Assembly: GCA_002215675.1 (NCBI GenBank)
Contig: NGFH01000009.1
Coordinates: 485,501-549,500, forward strand
Source of the DNA: Bacteroidetes bacterium 2013_40CM_41_45
Lineage (GTDB): Bacteria > Bacteroidota > Bacteroidia > AKYH767-A > 2013-40CM-41-45
Direction: 5' to 3'
Length of the DNA stretch: 64,000 nucleotides
Below the pieces are notes generated by a model, which was not told the origin of the DNA, did no database searches, and saw only the letters and a list, made by a program, of their open reading frames with translations. Positions 1 to 10,526 of this stretch are shown here, piece after piece (the stretch's first letter is position 1; each line of letters begins with the position of its first letter). The translations under genes and the position numbers were made by a program.

Positions 1-2019
1 ATCACCGAAGTAATCACTGCTGTAATTGCATACATTGATAATAAAGAAATCAGTATTGGCGAACTGATGAAAATAGTTACCGCTCCCGATTTTCCAACCG
101 GCGGAATCATTTACGGACATACGGGTGTAAAAGAAGCATACGAAACCGGCCGAGGAAGAATTGTAGTACGCGCAAAAGCTACGGTTGAAATGCAGAAGAA
201 CGGTAAAGAAACTATTATCGTAACTGAAATTCCATACCAGGTTAACAAAGCAGAACTGATTAGAAAAACGGCAGACCTGATAAACGATAAAAGAATCGAA
301 GGCATATCGGATATCCGCGATGAATCGGACCGTGACGGAATGCGTATTGTTTATGAATTGAAGAGAGATGCAATCCCCAACATCGTTCTTAATTCTCTTT
401 ACAAATACACCGAACTGCAGGATACATTTAATGTAAACAACATTGCGCTGGTGCATGGCAGGCCCATGTTACTGAATCTTAGAGACCTTGTCAAACATTA
501 TGTTGACCACAGGCACGATGTAGTAATTCGCAAAACAAAATTCGAGCTGCGCGAAGCAGAGGAAAGGGCACACATACTTCAAGGACTTTTAATTGCGCTC
601 GATAACCTTGACGCTGTCATTACTTTAATCCGTGCATCCAAAACTCCTGACGAAGCAAAGACGGGACTGATGGAAAATTTCGGGCTCACCGAAATCCAGG
701 CAAAAGCGATTCTGGATTTACGCCTTCAAAAGCTTACGGGGTTGGAGAGAGATAAAATCAAAGATGAATATAAGGAGCTGATGAACCTCATCGATTATTA
801 CCGCGATGTTCTTTCCAATGAAGATTTGCGGATGGACATTATCAAGGATGAAATGACGGAGATGCGCGAGAAATACGGAGACGCACGCAGAACAGAAATC
901 GTTTATGCTGCCGATGATTTATCCATTACAGATATTATTCCCGATGAAGATGTGGTCATCACCGTTTCGCATATGGGATACATTAAGCGCACCAACCTGA
1001 ATGAATACCGCAAGCAGGGAAGGGGTGGCAAGGGAGCCAAGGGCAGCAGCACGCGCGAAGAAGATTTTATAGAATACATATTTATTGCATCCACACATAA
1101 TTATTTATTGTTTTTCACCGAGCAGGGACAATGTTACTGGCTCAGAGTTTACGAAATTCCTGAGGGAACAAAAACATCGAAGGGAAGGGCCATACAAAAT
1201 ATCATCAGCATTCCGAATGGCGATAAAGTCAAGGCATTCATCAATGTAAAGAATCTTGAAGACGAGCAATACATCAACAATAATTATATCGTGATGTGCA
1301 CTCGCAAGGGCACCATTAAGAAAACGATGCTCGAAGCATATTCACGGCCGCGTGCAAATGGAATACGTGCTATCAATATTGACCAGGGCGACCAGTTGCT
1401 CGAAGCAAAAATGACCAACGGAACCAATGAGATTCTGCTGGCATCAAGAAAAGGAAAAGTAGTTCGCTTCAATGAAAAAGATGTGCGCGATATGGGAAGA
1501 ACAGCTTACGGAGTGCGCGGAATTACGCTTGATGGTGAGGATGATGAGGTCATCGGCATGGTTTCTGTAACAGACGTGCAGAATGAAACGGTGCTTGTAG
1601 TTTCGGAAAAGGGATTTGGAAAGCGTTCTGACCTGGAAGACTATCGGATTACATACCGCGGTGGAAAAGGAGTGAAGACCATTAACATAACAGACAAAAC
1701 CGGGATGCTGATTGCCATTAAAACGGTGAGAGAAAAAGATGACTTGATGATCATTAATAAATCGGGAATCATTATCCGTATGCCGGTTGAAGAGCTTCGC
1801 GTAATGGGACGTGCAACGCAGGGTGTGCGGCTTATCCGTCTTGAAGAAGGAGACAGCATTGCATCGGTGGCTAAGGTGGAAGTGGATGATGAGCCGGAAG
1901 TAGTTGAAGCAAAGGAAAATCCTGTCGTGAATGGAGAAGCTGGCATTAATAATGACGCTCCACAAAATGAGCAACCCGGCACGGATGAAAATGAACCTGA
2001 CAGTGAGCCTAAAATTTAA
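1..2019 (+). CDS. gyrA: DNA gyrase subunit A, 3' part (5' end outside window)
   Basis: Open frame runs in from position 1; GyrA core and beta-pinwheel C-terminal repeats (QGRGGKG, GRTAYGVRGI, GRATQGVRLI); acidic tail. Confidence 0.96.
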   Translation: MTEVITAVIAYIDNKEISIGELMKIVTAPDFPTGGIIYGHTGVKEAYETGRGRIVVRAKATVEMQKNGKETIIVTEIPYQVNKAELIRKTADLINDKRIEGISDIRDESDRDGMRIVYELKRDAIPNIVLNSLYKYTELQDTFNVNNIALVHGRPMLLNLRDLVKHYVDHRHDVVIRKTKFELREAEERAHILQGLLIALDNLDAVITLIRASKTPDEAKTGLMENFGLTEIQAKAILDLRLQKLTGLERDKIKDEYKELMNLIDYYRDVLSNEDLRMDIIKDEMTEMREKYGDARRTEIVYAADDLSITDIIPDEDVVITVSHMGYIKRTNLNEYRKQGRGGKGAKGSSTREEDFIEYIFIASTHNYLLFFTEQGQCYWLRVYEIPEGTKTSKGRAIQNIISIPNGDKVKAFINVKNLEDEQYINNNYIVMCTRKGTIKKTMLEAYSRPRANGIRAINIDQGDQLLEAKMTNGTNEILLASRKGKVVRFNEKDVRDMGRTAYGVRGITLDGEDDEVIGMVSVTDVQNETVLVVSEKGFGKRSDLEDYRITYRGGKGVKTINITDKTGMLIAIKTVREKDDLMIINKSGIIIRMPVEELRVMGRATQGVRLIRLEEGDSIASVAKVEVDDEPEVVEAKENPVVNGEAGINNDAPQNEQPGTDENEPDSEPKI

Positions 2020-2023
2020 AAGT

Positions 2024-3193
2024 ATGAAAAGGTTAGCAATATTATTTCTGTGTTTGTCTGCTACATTTGGATATGCACAGAAGGCCAATATTCAGTCGGC
2101 ATATAATTACCTGAAGTACGACCAGCTTGATAAAGCAAAAGAAGCCATTGACGCTGCCGTTACAACAGAGTCAACGATGAATAGCGACAAAGCATGGTAT
2201 TACCGCGGGTTGGTTTACGAGAAGTTGTATAAGCACGAAAAGTTTGGCAAGCTGGACCCGAATCCGCTCAAAGTCGCTTTCGATTCATATTCCAAGGCGC
2301 TTGCGCTTGCACCAAAAGGAGATTTTACTGATGACATTAATGCGCGGCTCAAAGCTGTTGCGGTTTCGTACATGAGCAAGGGCATCGAAGATTTCAACGC
2401 AAAAAATTATTCAGAGGCGGTGGCTTCTTTTGAAACGTCTCTTAAAATAATTCCTAATGACACGAATATATTATTCAATGCCGGCCTTGCAGCCGACAAG
2501 GGAGGCAATTATGAGAAAGCTGTTTCGTATTACACAAAAGTAAATGAATGGAACCCGAAAGACCAGAAAGTGTATGCGCTGCTGGTAAATGTTCTTAAAG
2601 CAAAAGGAGATACTGCAAAAGCGATTGAAGTAATACACACGGGCCGGAAAAATTTTCCGGATGATTTAAACCTGTTGTTGTCCGAAATCAATATTTATTT
2701 AATGCAGGGAAAAAGCAAAGAGGTTATAGATTTATTAAAAGAAGCCATCACCAAAGACCCGAAGAACGAGAGTCTGCATTTTGCCCTTGGAACAACGTAT
2801 GATAACCTGGGCGGCTCAAAAAATGCAGTCCGCACTGCAGAGACGGATGATTATTTAGCCCTGGCAGAAACCGCGTACAAAAAAGCCATAGAGCTGAAGC
2901 CCGATTATTTTGAAGCCAACTATAATTTAGGAGCGTTGTATTTTAACCAGGGCGCAGAGATTGCCAACAAAGCAAACAAGCTGCCGATAAGCGCTCAAAA
3001 GGAATTTAGCGAGGCGCAGAAAAAATTTAAAGAGAAATTCGGGCAGGCGCAGCCGTATTTTGAAAAAGCGTTAGAGATAAACCCGAACGATTCCGGAACA
3101 CTGCTAAGCTTGCGCGAGCTGTATGCCAAAACAGGACAGTTGGAAAAGTCGGCCGAAATGAAGAAGCGGTACCAAGCGCTGGAGAAGAAGTAG
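2024..3193 (+). CDS. Secreted TPR-repeat protein
   Basis: ATG at 2024 gives a signal peptide MKRLAILFLCLSATFGYAQ (the longer ORF start overlaps gyrA); several TPR motifs. Confidence 0.85.
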   Translation: MKRLAILFLCLSATFGYAQKANIQSAYNYLKYDQLDKAKEAIDAAVTTESTMNSDKAWYYRGLVYEKLYKHEKFGKLDPNPLKVAFDSYSKALALAPKGDFTDDINARLKAVAVSYMSKGIEDFNAKNYSEAVASFETSLKIIPNDTNILFNAGLAADKGGNYEKAVSYYTKVNEWNPKDQKVYALLVNVLKAKGDTAKAIEVIHTGRKNFPDDLNLLLSEINIYLMQGKSKEVIDLLKEAITKDPKNESLHFALGTTYDNLGGSKNAVRTAETDDYLALAETAYKKAIELKPDYFEANYNLGALYFNQGAEIANKANKLPISAQKEFSEAQKKFKEKFGQAQPYFEKALEINPNDSGTLLSLRELYAKTGQLEKSAEMKKRYQALEKK

Positions 3194-3205
3194 ATTAATG
3201 CTATT

Positions 3206-3787
3206 TTAATTTCTAACCAGCTTAAAGCCGCCACCGGGGAACAATGCATGTCCTCCATCAAGTGTGCGGACGTACACTTCGTCCGCAGCATTCAGATTAA
3301 GTGATTGCTGCAGTGATACTGTTCCTCCGAAAACCGGGCCGGTATCGAAAATCATACTGCCATTTACGAACAGCATAAGGTTTGATGCCTCAGCAGGTAT
3401 GTCGCGAAGTGCAGTTACATCTACATCATAATTACCCGAAACATTTACTGTGAACCCTCCTGTAATTGTATTGTGCGTTGCAAATGTTCCGGTAATATAC
3501 TGCAGCTGCAAAAACATAATGGTGTCAGATGCTAAAGGAGGATATATAATAAATGGTTGAACCGCTAATGCACTGTCTTGTGAAGTCGGGCCGTTGCCAA
3601 AATGATTGCCATTATTCCCATTACCATGATTTCCATTATTCCCATGATTTCCATTGTTACGGATTCCTTTATAATCACTCTGTTGAGCGGATTCACAATT
3701 TGCACTAACCGAAGGTTGAGTTTCCTTTTCGCAGGACACCCAAAGCAACGCAGCCAGCGTGTACAGAAGTTTTACAATTGTCTTCAT
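3206..3787 (-). CDS. Putative lipoprotein with (N/H)GN-rich low-complexity segment
   Basis: Start at 3787 gives MKTIVKLLYTLAALLWVSC (lipobox-like); NNGNHGNNGNHGNGNNGNHFGNG repeat. Confidence 0.65.
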   Translation of the reverse strand: MKTIVKLLYTLAALLWVSCEKETQPSVSANCESAQQSDYKGIRNNGNHGNNGNHGNGNNGNHFGNGPTSQDSALAVQPFIIYPPLASDTIMFLQLQYITGTFATHNTITGGFTVNVSGNYDVDVTALRDIPAEASNLMLFVNGSMIFDTGPVFGGTVSLQQSLNLNAADEVYVRTLDGGHALFPGGGFKLVRN

Positions 3788-3900
3788 GGTGGAGGAATTG
3801 GTAATGCAATGATAATAAATATTCTTCTCATGCATATAGCACCCCTCTACAACAGCTTGCGTGAGCCGGGTTTCAGGTCAACTCTATATAATACTATGTT

Positions 3901-5283
3901 TTATGGAGTTGTGAAGAGCTGAATAGGTGTGGGGGCACATTGCGCACCATCAGTATCAACATTGACCACTTGCCATTCATAGTTGCTTCCGGGTGTAAGT
4001 CCGAAAATGTCAACAAAGTTTACCAGGGTAAATACGTTCCAGGTGGTTCCGTTAAAGAAATATCTTGTTGATGTACTTGTTGCAAAAACTCCCTGGTTAA
4101 GCGATGGAGGAATAAAAAACCACATGGTACCGGTCCACTGAGCTACACTGTTGTCTTGTCCCGTCCATGCACCCGTGGCAAAAGGACCCACAATGTACCG
4201 GTCATTTATCAATGGACTTCCCGGAGGTGTGCTTTGCACATCAATTACATTAGGTATGCGATTGTACAGTGTGCCTACAGTGATGGTAGTCCAATTCGGA
4301 TTGCCAACAATGCGGTATCTTATCTGGTTTACAAACGATACAACATTTCCTCCTGCGCAACCATTCCAGTTAAGCCGTGCTGATGTTGGCTGCAGGTTGG
4401 TAACCGCTAAATCAATACAGCCGGCACATTCAAATGGTGTTCCACCTTCGCCGTCATGATACCCAATAAAAGCTGCGCCCTCAAGGTTGGTAAAATTACC
4501 GCTTGCGTGAGTGAAATTTAATGTAAAGGATACAGCATTAAGGGGCAGCAGCGGTGCCAGGTTACTTAAAGCGTCAGCACAAGCCATGGGAGTGTTTACG
4601 TTATTGCCAAGTAACGCAGTGAACGTATTGTCATAATATAAATGAGCACCAAGCGGACCACCGCATGTTCCGAAACTTGAGTGATGGCCACCGATAGTTC
4701 CGAGCAGAGAACTATTTACGAATACTCTCGTCCAATCATTAGTACAGTCACAAACATATCCGCACATTAAACCTAAAGCCACCGGAAATGCCGTATTAAC
4801 AGGAAACAGGGGAGGTGACAAATTTATTTGCCATGTGGGGCTTGATGGCTGAATGTTGAATTGATTCAACTCTATACGGACATTGATGAATGAACTGGTT
4901 AGACGGTCAAATGAGCGATAAAGCACAAAGTCACTGTACCTATTACTTGGGCCGGGCTGCACAGGAATATTCAGCACAAAATTGTTTATATTAATATTGA
5001 ATATACCTGTGACCTCAATGACATGCATACCGGAAATGCCTCCATATGTAGGATCATTATAGGAAGTGATTTGATTTGCCGCACTGAACGTAAACGGCTG
5101 ACCTTGTAAAGTAAGAGTCAAATTAGGAGCAGCACCGTGACGCGATGCAATCAGGAAACTTCTTCTTTCCGTTGAACCGGAAGGCACATTCATGAAAAAG
5201 GATTGTGTACCGCCTGCATTGTATGCCGGTGACCAGCCATTAACAATATAGCCGCCACGAAATCTTTCAGAATAATAATTCAT
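3901..5283 (-). CDS. Fibronectin-III-like protein with an inserted DUF2793-like (phage-associated) segment
   Basis: C-terminal fn3-like pattern (LAVTNLQPTSARLNWNG...LTPGSNYEWQVVNVDTDG) interrupted by STPPGSPLINDRYIVGPFATGAWTGQDNSVAQWTGTMWFFIPP. Confidence 0.6.
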   Translation of the reverse strand: MNYYSERFRGGYIVNGWSPAYNAGGTQSFFMNVPSGSTERRSFLIASRHGAAPNLTLTLQGQPFTFSAANQITSYNDPTYGGISGMHVIEVTGIFNININNFVLNIPVQPGPSNRYSDFVLYRSFDRLTSSFINVRIELNQFNIQPSSPTWQINLSPPLFPVNTAFPVALGLMCGYVCDCTNDWTRVFVNSSLLGTIGGHHSSFGTCGGPLGAHLYYDNTFTALLGNNVNTPMACADALSNLAPLLPLNAVSFTLNFTHASGNFTNLEGAAFIGYHDGEGGTPFECAGCIDLAVTNLQPTSARLNWNGCAGGNVVSFVNQIRYRIVGNPNWTTITVGTLYNRIPNVIDVQSTPPGSPLINDRYIVGPFATGAWTGQDNSVAQWTGTMWFFIPPSLNQGVFATSTSTRYFFNGTTWNVFTLVNFVDIFGLTPGSNYEWQVVNVDTDGAQCAPTPIQLFTTP

Positions 5284-5284
5284 G

Positions 5285-5665
5285 TTAGTAGGTTTGTTCT
5301 TGCATAGTGATGGTAATTGTTTTGCCGGCTTCCCCTTTGAAGTGAACGTGCCCTGTATTGTTTGTCATAGTAAAATCAATTCCAAAAGAAGTTAATCCTT
5401 TAGTGTAAGGAATTCCTAATTCCTGCGCAGTTCCCACAGGTACAATTGCACCCGGTGGATTACCCGCAATGCCTTTTACAGTTCTCCTGATAACATGTGA
5501 ATATGTTTCGCCTGAATCTGCAACTGCTTTTATTTCTGTGACAATATTCGCTACATGATCTTCCGCTAATACGATACAAAAAGGCAATGCCTTCGTTGTG
5601 CCATCATCAATAGTGATTGTAGCGGGAGGGGAGTTGACTGTGGAAGAGAACATAGTGCTTATCAT
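5285..5665 (-). CDS. Hypothetical protein, companion of the downstream fn3 gene
   Basis: 126-aa ORF immediately upstream on the same strand, 1-bp gap to the fn3 gene. Confidence 0.6.
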   Translation of the reverse strand: MISTMFSSTVNSPPATITIDDGTTKALPFCIVLAEDHVANIVTEIKAVADSGETYSHVIRRTVKGIAGNPPGAIVPVGTAQELGIPYTKGLTSFGIDFTMTNNTGHVHFKGEAGKTITITMQEQTY

Positions 5666-5902
5666 TTTTTCGATTTATTATAACTTTTAGTATTCAGGTT
5701 CAAATGGGAAGTGTGCTAAAGCAGAAAAATACTATTTAACATAATATTAATTATAGGACAGAAGGATCAATTAATTTTGACCAGGAATCAACTTTTGACT
5801 GAAAAACAGCTTTATACATGTAGTACAGGAACCCTAACCCCTGGTACCATTAAGTACTATATTTTTTGATTTTGGACAACAAGAAACTCCGGCCAGGAGT
5901 TT

Positions 5903-6415
5903 TTACCACTTCCCCGCATACCCTAAGTCCTGGCCGGATTGGATTTGAAGGAAGCCGTATTTGAGCGACAGGATTTGACGGAAATGAAGATAGTCATGAG
6001 CCAGCCAGTTGCTTAGAAAAAGCTTACCGCTGTGCGGCCCTAATTTGGGATGCACCACAGCATTATCCCAGTTAGGTTCTTTTAATTGCCGCAGCCATTT
6101 TATGGACTCTCCCCTTTCGGTGAGAAATTGCGAAAGCATGTATTCAAAATCCTGCTCCATGTATTTGCGCTCTGTAACCCATTCCACAGGATTTATCGGC
6201 ACCAACGGTTTTTCCGGATGTTCTAAGACGTGTTTTAACCGCGCGCGAAAATCTTCGCGTTCCTCATCATGAAGATGACAAACCACTTCGAGCAAACACC
6301 ATTTCTCAGGCAATGGTTTCCAAGTGTATTCTTCTTTTGTCAATCCTGAAAGCGCCTGCTGAAACTGTCGGCGGTTGCTTTCTAATTTGTCGATGATGAA
6401 TTGAGGGTCGAACAT
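5903..6415 (-). CDS. DinB-family protein
   Basis: DinB_2-like helical bundle (LTKEEYTWKPLPEKWCLLEVVCHLHDEE...HDYLHFRQI). Confidence 0.8.
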   Translation of the reverse strand: MFDPQFIIDKLESNRRQFQQALSGLTKEEYTWKPLPEKWCLLEVVCHLHDEEREDFRARLKHVLEHPEKPLVPINPVEWVTERKYMEQDFEYMLSQFLTERGESIKWLRQLKEPNWDNAVVHPKLGPHSGKLFLSNWLAHDYLHFRQILSLKYGFLQIQSGQDLGYAGKW

Positions 6416-6419
6416 CCTT

Positions 6420-6427
6420 CAAAGGTA
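6420..6427 (-). promoter_or_regulatory. TAnnTTTG -7 element (TACCTTTG), 4 nt before the ATG of the DinB gene
   Basis: Exact match to Bacteroidetes -7 consensus on the minus strand. Confidence 0.5.
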
Positions 6428-6487
6428 TATTTCTCTTTGAAAAAAAATATTCGCATTTTTGTGAGTGAAATTTAAAATTCAAATATC

Positions 6488-6832
6488 ATGAACATCAAAG
6501 ATTCAAACATTACCATCATGGTAGAAGACATCGACAAATCGGTTGCCTTTTATGAGTCCATCGGATTCACAACAAAAAACCGCTGGGGAAATAATTATGC
6601 GCAGCTTGCAGCGCCCGGAGTAACTATTGGGCTACATCCCGTTGAGAAAAGTACCGCTAAAGGTTCCGGCAATACTTCCATTGGTTTTACAACAGACAAT
6701 TTTGAAGATGCAATAACTATGTTGAGCAAGCACTCCATTAAAGCGGAACCAAGAAGCGAAGAAGGCGGGCAATTCCTTCACTTCACCGACCCCGACGGTA
6801 CGCAGCTTTATTTTATAAAACCGAAGTGGTAA
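6488..6832 (+). CDS. VOC / glyoxalase-family protein
   Basis: VOC pattern: ITIMVEDIDKSVAFYESIGF...FTDPDGTQLYFIKP. Confidence 0.85.
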   Translation: MNIKDSNITIMVEDIDKSVAFYESIGFTTKNRWGNNYAQLAAPGVTIGLHPVEKSTAKGSGNTSIGFTTDNFEDAITMLSKHSIKAEPRSEEGGQFLHFTDPDGTQLYFIKPKW

Positions 6833-6885
6833 AAACACAGCCGGACATTTGCCCGGCCGTTTAGTTATTACTCTTCTCTTAGTCT

Positions 6886-7905
6886 CTACTTCACTAAATA
6901 ATAAATATTGGTCTGCCATTTGGCAGTATCTTTTTCTGTCTTCGGGCCGCTAATATATTCTTCTATTACCAGTTCATTCAAAGTAAGATTTTTCTCTTTC
7001 ATGTAATCGTCCATTGCATCGTGCGCAGCTCCCACTTTTTCATATGCGCCATAGTAAATAATCTGCAATGCTTTGCCCGAAGCTTTCACCTGCTCAGTTC
7101 CTTTAATTATAGGAATTGCAGGTCCTGCAGCAAACGGTATAGCAGCAGCCATATCTGTCTGCTGCTTTTCAGGTTCCCAATTAAAATAAATTCCGCTGGG
7201 CGCACCTGCGGGCTGTAGTCCTGCTTTTCCTGTGGCTTCAATGAGCATGGGAAGATTCTTCATGAAGAACGGACCGATATCATTAAACTTTACCGTGGCA
7301 CGCTTAGCAACATAGACACGCGGAGTTAAACCTATTTCTTTTATTTCATAGCCGCGATAGGTTTTATGAGCAGCAGCTTCTTCGGCCATTGTCTTTAAAC
7401 CGGCAAGGCCTTTATTAAAATCATTACCAATCATTTTATCCATATTCATGAACAAGCCGAAGACATTGAACGGAAACGGCATTTTACCTTTCATCGTCCA
7501 GGTAACTTTAGATGCATCTGCGGAATCATTAACCGTAAAGTTTACATCCGACACTGTTTGCCATGGCTCAAGGAATGTAAGTTTAAAGTCAACTGAGTTA
7601 TCAGTAACAGCAGTTACTTCCTGCTTGCCTTTGCCCACATCTTTATTGCCTTCCCATTTACTCCATGAACCAACCTCGCCATCGTTGCCTCCGAATTCCT
7701 GTTTTATATTGGGGTCCTTCTTTGACCAGGGCGACCATTTATCCATGGTCTTTAAATTTTTTACGTGCTCCAGCACAATCTGCCTGGGTGCTTTTATAAC
7801 TGTGGAACGCGCTACGGTATATTCTTTTGGTAGAATTAATCCGAGCGGGCAGATAACAACTACAAGGCATATAATGCCGATGAGGAGGTACTTTAAGATT
7901 TTCAT
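6886..7905 (-). CDS. SRPBCC (polyketide cyclase-like) protein fused to a GyrI-like effector-binding domain
   Basis: N-terminal TM and SRPBCC (WSPWSKKDPNIKQEFGG); C-terminal GyrI-like half (KEIGLTPRVYVAKRATVKFNDIGPFF). Confidence 0.75.
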   Translation of the reverse strand: MKILKYLLIGIICLVVVICPLGLILPKEYTVARSTVIKAPRQIVLEHVKNLKTMDKWSPWSKKDPNIKQEFGGNDGEVGSWSKWEGNKDVGKGKQEVTAVTDNSVDFKLTFLEPWQTVSDVNFTVNDSADASKVTWTMKGKMPFPFNVFGLFMNMDKMIGNDFNKGLAGLKTMAEEAAAHKTYRGYEIKEIGLTPRVYVAKRATVKFNDIGPFFMKNLPMLIEATGKAGLQPAGAPSGIYFNWEPEKQQTDMAAAIPFAAGPAIPIIKGTEQVKASGKALQIIYYGAYEKVGAAHDAMDDYMKEKNLTLNELVIEEYISGPKTEKDTAKWQTNIYYLVK

Positions 7906-8147
7906 ATAAGTAGATTTTAGTTAGAGGCGAAAATAAAAAATAAATAACTTTGATTTTATAATCCGTAACGTTTAACAAAAAAAATAATCACTGGAAAACC
8001 AAGCTATAACATGCTCGATATTAATAATTTCCGGTTATTTGCTTTAGCAACACTTTGACTAATTCTCTGTCCTCGTTTTGATTTTGCCGGGACTAAAAAT
8101 TGCTATGGAGAAAAAATGATGTCTTTGTTACCCTCTACAGAATATTG

Positions 8148-8170
8148 GTCCCCCTTTAGGGGTCAGGGGT
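8148..8170. repeat. Short GC-rich intergenic repeat-like motif GTCCCCCTTTAGGGGTCAGGGGT
   Basis: Inverted CCCCCTTTAGGGG core in an intergenic region. Confidence 0.35.
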
Positions 8171-8212
8171 GAGCGCAGGAAAATGAAAGTGAAATATTGG
8201 GCAGACGGAAAA

Positions 8213-8599
8213 CTAATTTAGCTCCTGTACCATCGAAGCAATTTTTTCAAAAGCCGTTTTGTCTTTTACAACATACTGCTCTGCTCCCTTCTGAATGGTT
8301 TGCATGGCAACAGCATATCGCTCCTGGCTCGATAACATAATCACAGGAATTTTTGGGTAGTGTTTTTTAATCGCCTGTAGAATTTCCATTCCTGTAGCTG
8401 CTTCTTTTGATTGTGAATTAAGAAAGTAATCAAGAATTACAATGTCGGGCTTTTCGACAATATGTTTCAGGCATTCTTCTCCCGTGCTGAAAACAGATAT
8501 TTGATGCGCCACATCGCGCGTTAAATAATCTTTCAGCGATTCGCGCATGAATGCGTCATCGTCAACAACAAATATTCTTTTGGCTTTTCCAAATTTCAT
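8213..8599 (-). CDS. Single-domain response regulator (CheY-like)
   Basis: Receiver motifs DDD, DIVILDY, MLSS, VVKDK; start placed at MKFGKAKRIFVVDDD. Confidence 0.85.
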   Translation of the reverse strand: MKFGKAKRIFVVDDDAFMRESLKDYLTRDVAHQISVFSTGEECLKHIVEKPDIVILDYFLNSQSKEAATGMEILQAIKKHYPKIPVIMLSSQERYAVAMQTIQKGAEQYVVKDKTAFEKIASMVQELN

Positions 8600-8911
8600 A
8601 AATATAGCTCTGAAGGGCGGTAAATGTAGCAATATTAAGCCGTTTAGACGGTAATGAGCCGCAACAATGAATTAATATGCCCCGATTTGCTCATAATATA
8701 AATCTTTCCTAACATTGTACCCGGATACACATTACCATTCCAACCCACAGACTAATTTTTCTTCAGCATATATCATTCAGCAGGGATAGTTGCCTGGCTG
8801 GTGACTGATTCAAACACAATATTATTTTATTTTTTATTTTATTTTATCGAAGATATTCCCCGGTATTTTTAATGATGCAAGTCATTTAACCGCTAATGAT
8901 TTATTTTATTA

Positions 8912-10513
8912 ATGCTTGATATTTCTATATTGAATGAAAAAAGCCACCAGGAGCTTAAAGAAATTGCAAAAGAACTCAACATTGGCGACTATAATTCTCT
9001 TAAGAAACAAGAGCTTGTTTACAAGATTCTTGACGTACAGGCATCACAGCCACAATTAATTCCAAAAGAAAAAAACAATCAACCCACTATGCACGATTCC
9101 GATAAATCCATGCGCCCCAGGCGTAAACGAATCAGCCCGACAAAAAAAGAAGAAGAAGAAGGCGAGAAAGAAATTATTAACGACACGGAGGAGGAAACTT
9201 CTTCTGAAAGCAATGGAGGAGAAAGCACCATTGCTGAACCTGTTGAAGAAAATAATGAAGCAGCCCTCTCCCCTGCTCCACCTGAAATAAAAACTCCCGG
9301 CACGGCTCCGGCACCCGATTGGGCGCCGCCTGCCAATGATGCAAACAGGCAGTTCAAGCCCTATGTAGGGAACCGCCCACAGGAAATAATTTATGATTTT
9401 AATGGAGACATAGTAAGTGAAGGTGTTTTGGAAACTGTTCCCGAAGGTTATGGATTTCTCCGGTCTTCCGATTACAATTATCTGCCCAGCCCCGATGATA
9501 TTTATGTTTCGCAATCGCAGGTAAAACTTTTCGGATTGAAAACAGGCGATACCGTAAAGGGCAGCATCCGGCCGCCACGCGAGGGTGAAAAGTATTTTCC
9601 GTTGGTTCAGGTGGAAAAAATAAACGGACGTGACCCTGCCGAAGTGCGCGACCGCGTTCCTTTCGATTACCTCACGCCATTGTTCCCGCATGAAAAGCTT
9701 AACATCTCAGGAAAGGGAAGCACCACTTCAACGCGAGTCATCGATATGTTTACTCCTATCGGAAAAGGTCAGCGCGGTTTGATTGTGGCACAGCCCAAAA
9801 CCGGTAAAACTGTTTTGCTTAAGGAAATTGCCAATGCCATTGCAGCAAATCACCCGGAAGTTTATCTCATCATTCTTTTGATTGATGAGCGCCCCGAAGA
9901 AGTAACCGACATGGCGCGCAGTGTAAAAGCAGAAGTCGTGTCATCTACATTTGATGAGCCGGCAGAACGGCACGTAAAAATTTCCAATATCATTCTTGAA
10001 AAATCGAAGCGCCTTGTGGAATGCGGTCACGATGTGGTAATTCTTCTTGACTCCATTACACGTTTGGCTCGCGGATATAATACTGTTTCTCCTGCATCAG
10101 GAAAAGTTTTGTCGGGCGGTGTGGAAGCTAATGCACTTCAAAAACCAAAAAGATTTTTTGGTGCGGCACGTAAAATTGAAAAGGGCGGCTCGCTCACTAT
10201 AATTGCAACAGCGTTAATTGACACCGGCTCCAAAATGGATGAAGTAATTTTTGAAGAGTTCAAAGGAACCGGTAACATGGAATTGCAGCTCGACCGCAAG
10301 CTATCGAACAAGCGCGTTTATCCCGCTATTGATTTGGTTGCATCCAGCACGCGCAGGGAAGATTTGCTGCTTGATAGAGAAATGCTTCAGAAAATGTGGA
10401 TACTCCGTAATCACCTTGCCGACATGAACCCGCTCGAGGCCATGGACTTTCTGCTTGACCGTATGAAAGGAACAAAATCCAACGAAGAATTTTTGGTTTC
10501 GATGAATGGGTAG
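8912..10513 (+). CDS. rho: Transcription termination factor Rho
   Basis: Rho_N, cold-shock-like RNA-binding and RecA-like ATPase ([22 protein letters not shown]); long acidic N-terminal linker. Confidence 0.97.
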   Translation: MLDISILNEKSHQELKEIAKELNIGDYNSLKKQELVYKILDVQASQPQLIPKEKNNQPTMHDSDKSMRPRRKRISPTKKEEEEGEKEIINDTEEETSSESNGGESTIAEPVEENNEAALSPAPPEIKTPGTAPAPDWAPPANDANRQFKPYVGNRPQEIIYDFNGDIVSEGVLETVPEGYGFLRSSDYNYLPSPDDIYVSQSQVKLFGLKTGDTVKGSIRPPREGEKYFPLVQVEKINGRDPAEVRDRVPFDYLTPLFPHEKLNISGKGSTTSTRVIDMFTPIGKGQRGLIVAQPKTGKTVLLKEIANAIAANHPEVYLIILLIDERPEEVTDMARSVKAEVVSSTFDEPAERHVKISNIILEKSKRLVECGHDVVILLDSITRLARGYNTVSPASGKVLSGGVEANALQKPKRFFGAARKIEKGGSLTIIATALIDTGSKMDEVIFEEFKGTGNMELQLDRKLSNKRVYPAIDLVASSTRREDLLLDREMLQKMWILRNHLADMNPLEAMDFLLDRMKGTKSNEEFLVSMNG

Positions 10514-10526
10514 GTGAATAAACGAT

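Noticed and set aside
1444-2088. 214-aa minus-strand ORF over gyrA
   Set aside because: Lies antisense to clearly coding GyrA; no recognisable domain; explained as a shadow ORF.
3206-3787. (N/H)GN repeat in the lipoprotein as a possible metal-binding array or CRISPR-like repeat
   Set aside because: It is a short in-frame low-complexity protein repeat without spacers; too little to claim a function.
8633-8911. AT-rich leader upstream of rho as a riboswitch
   Set aside because: TTTTATTT runs but no convincing conserved structure could be seen by eye.
9056-9691. 211-aa minus-strand ORF over rho
   Set aside because: Antisense to the Rho linker; poly-F stretch comes from the GAA/AAA-rich acidic codons.
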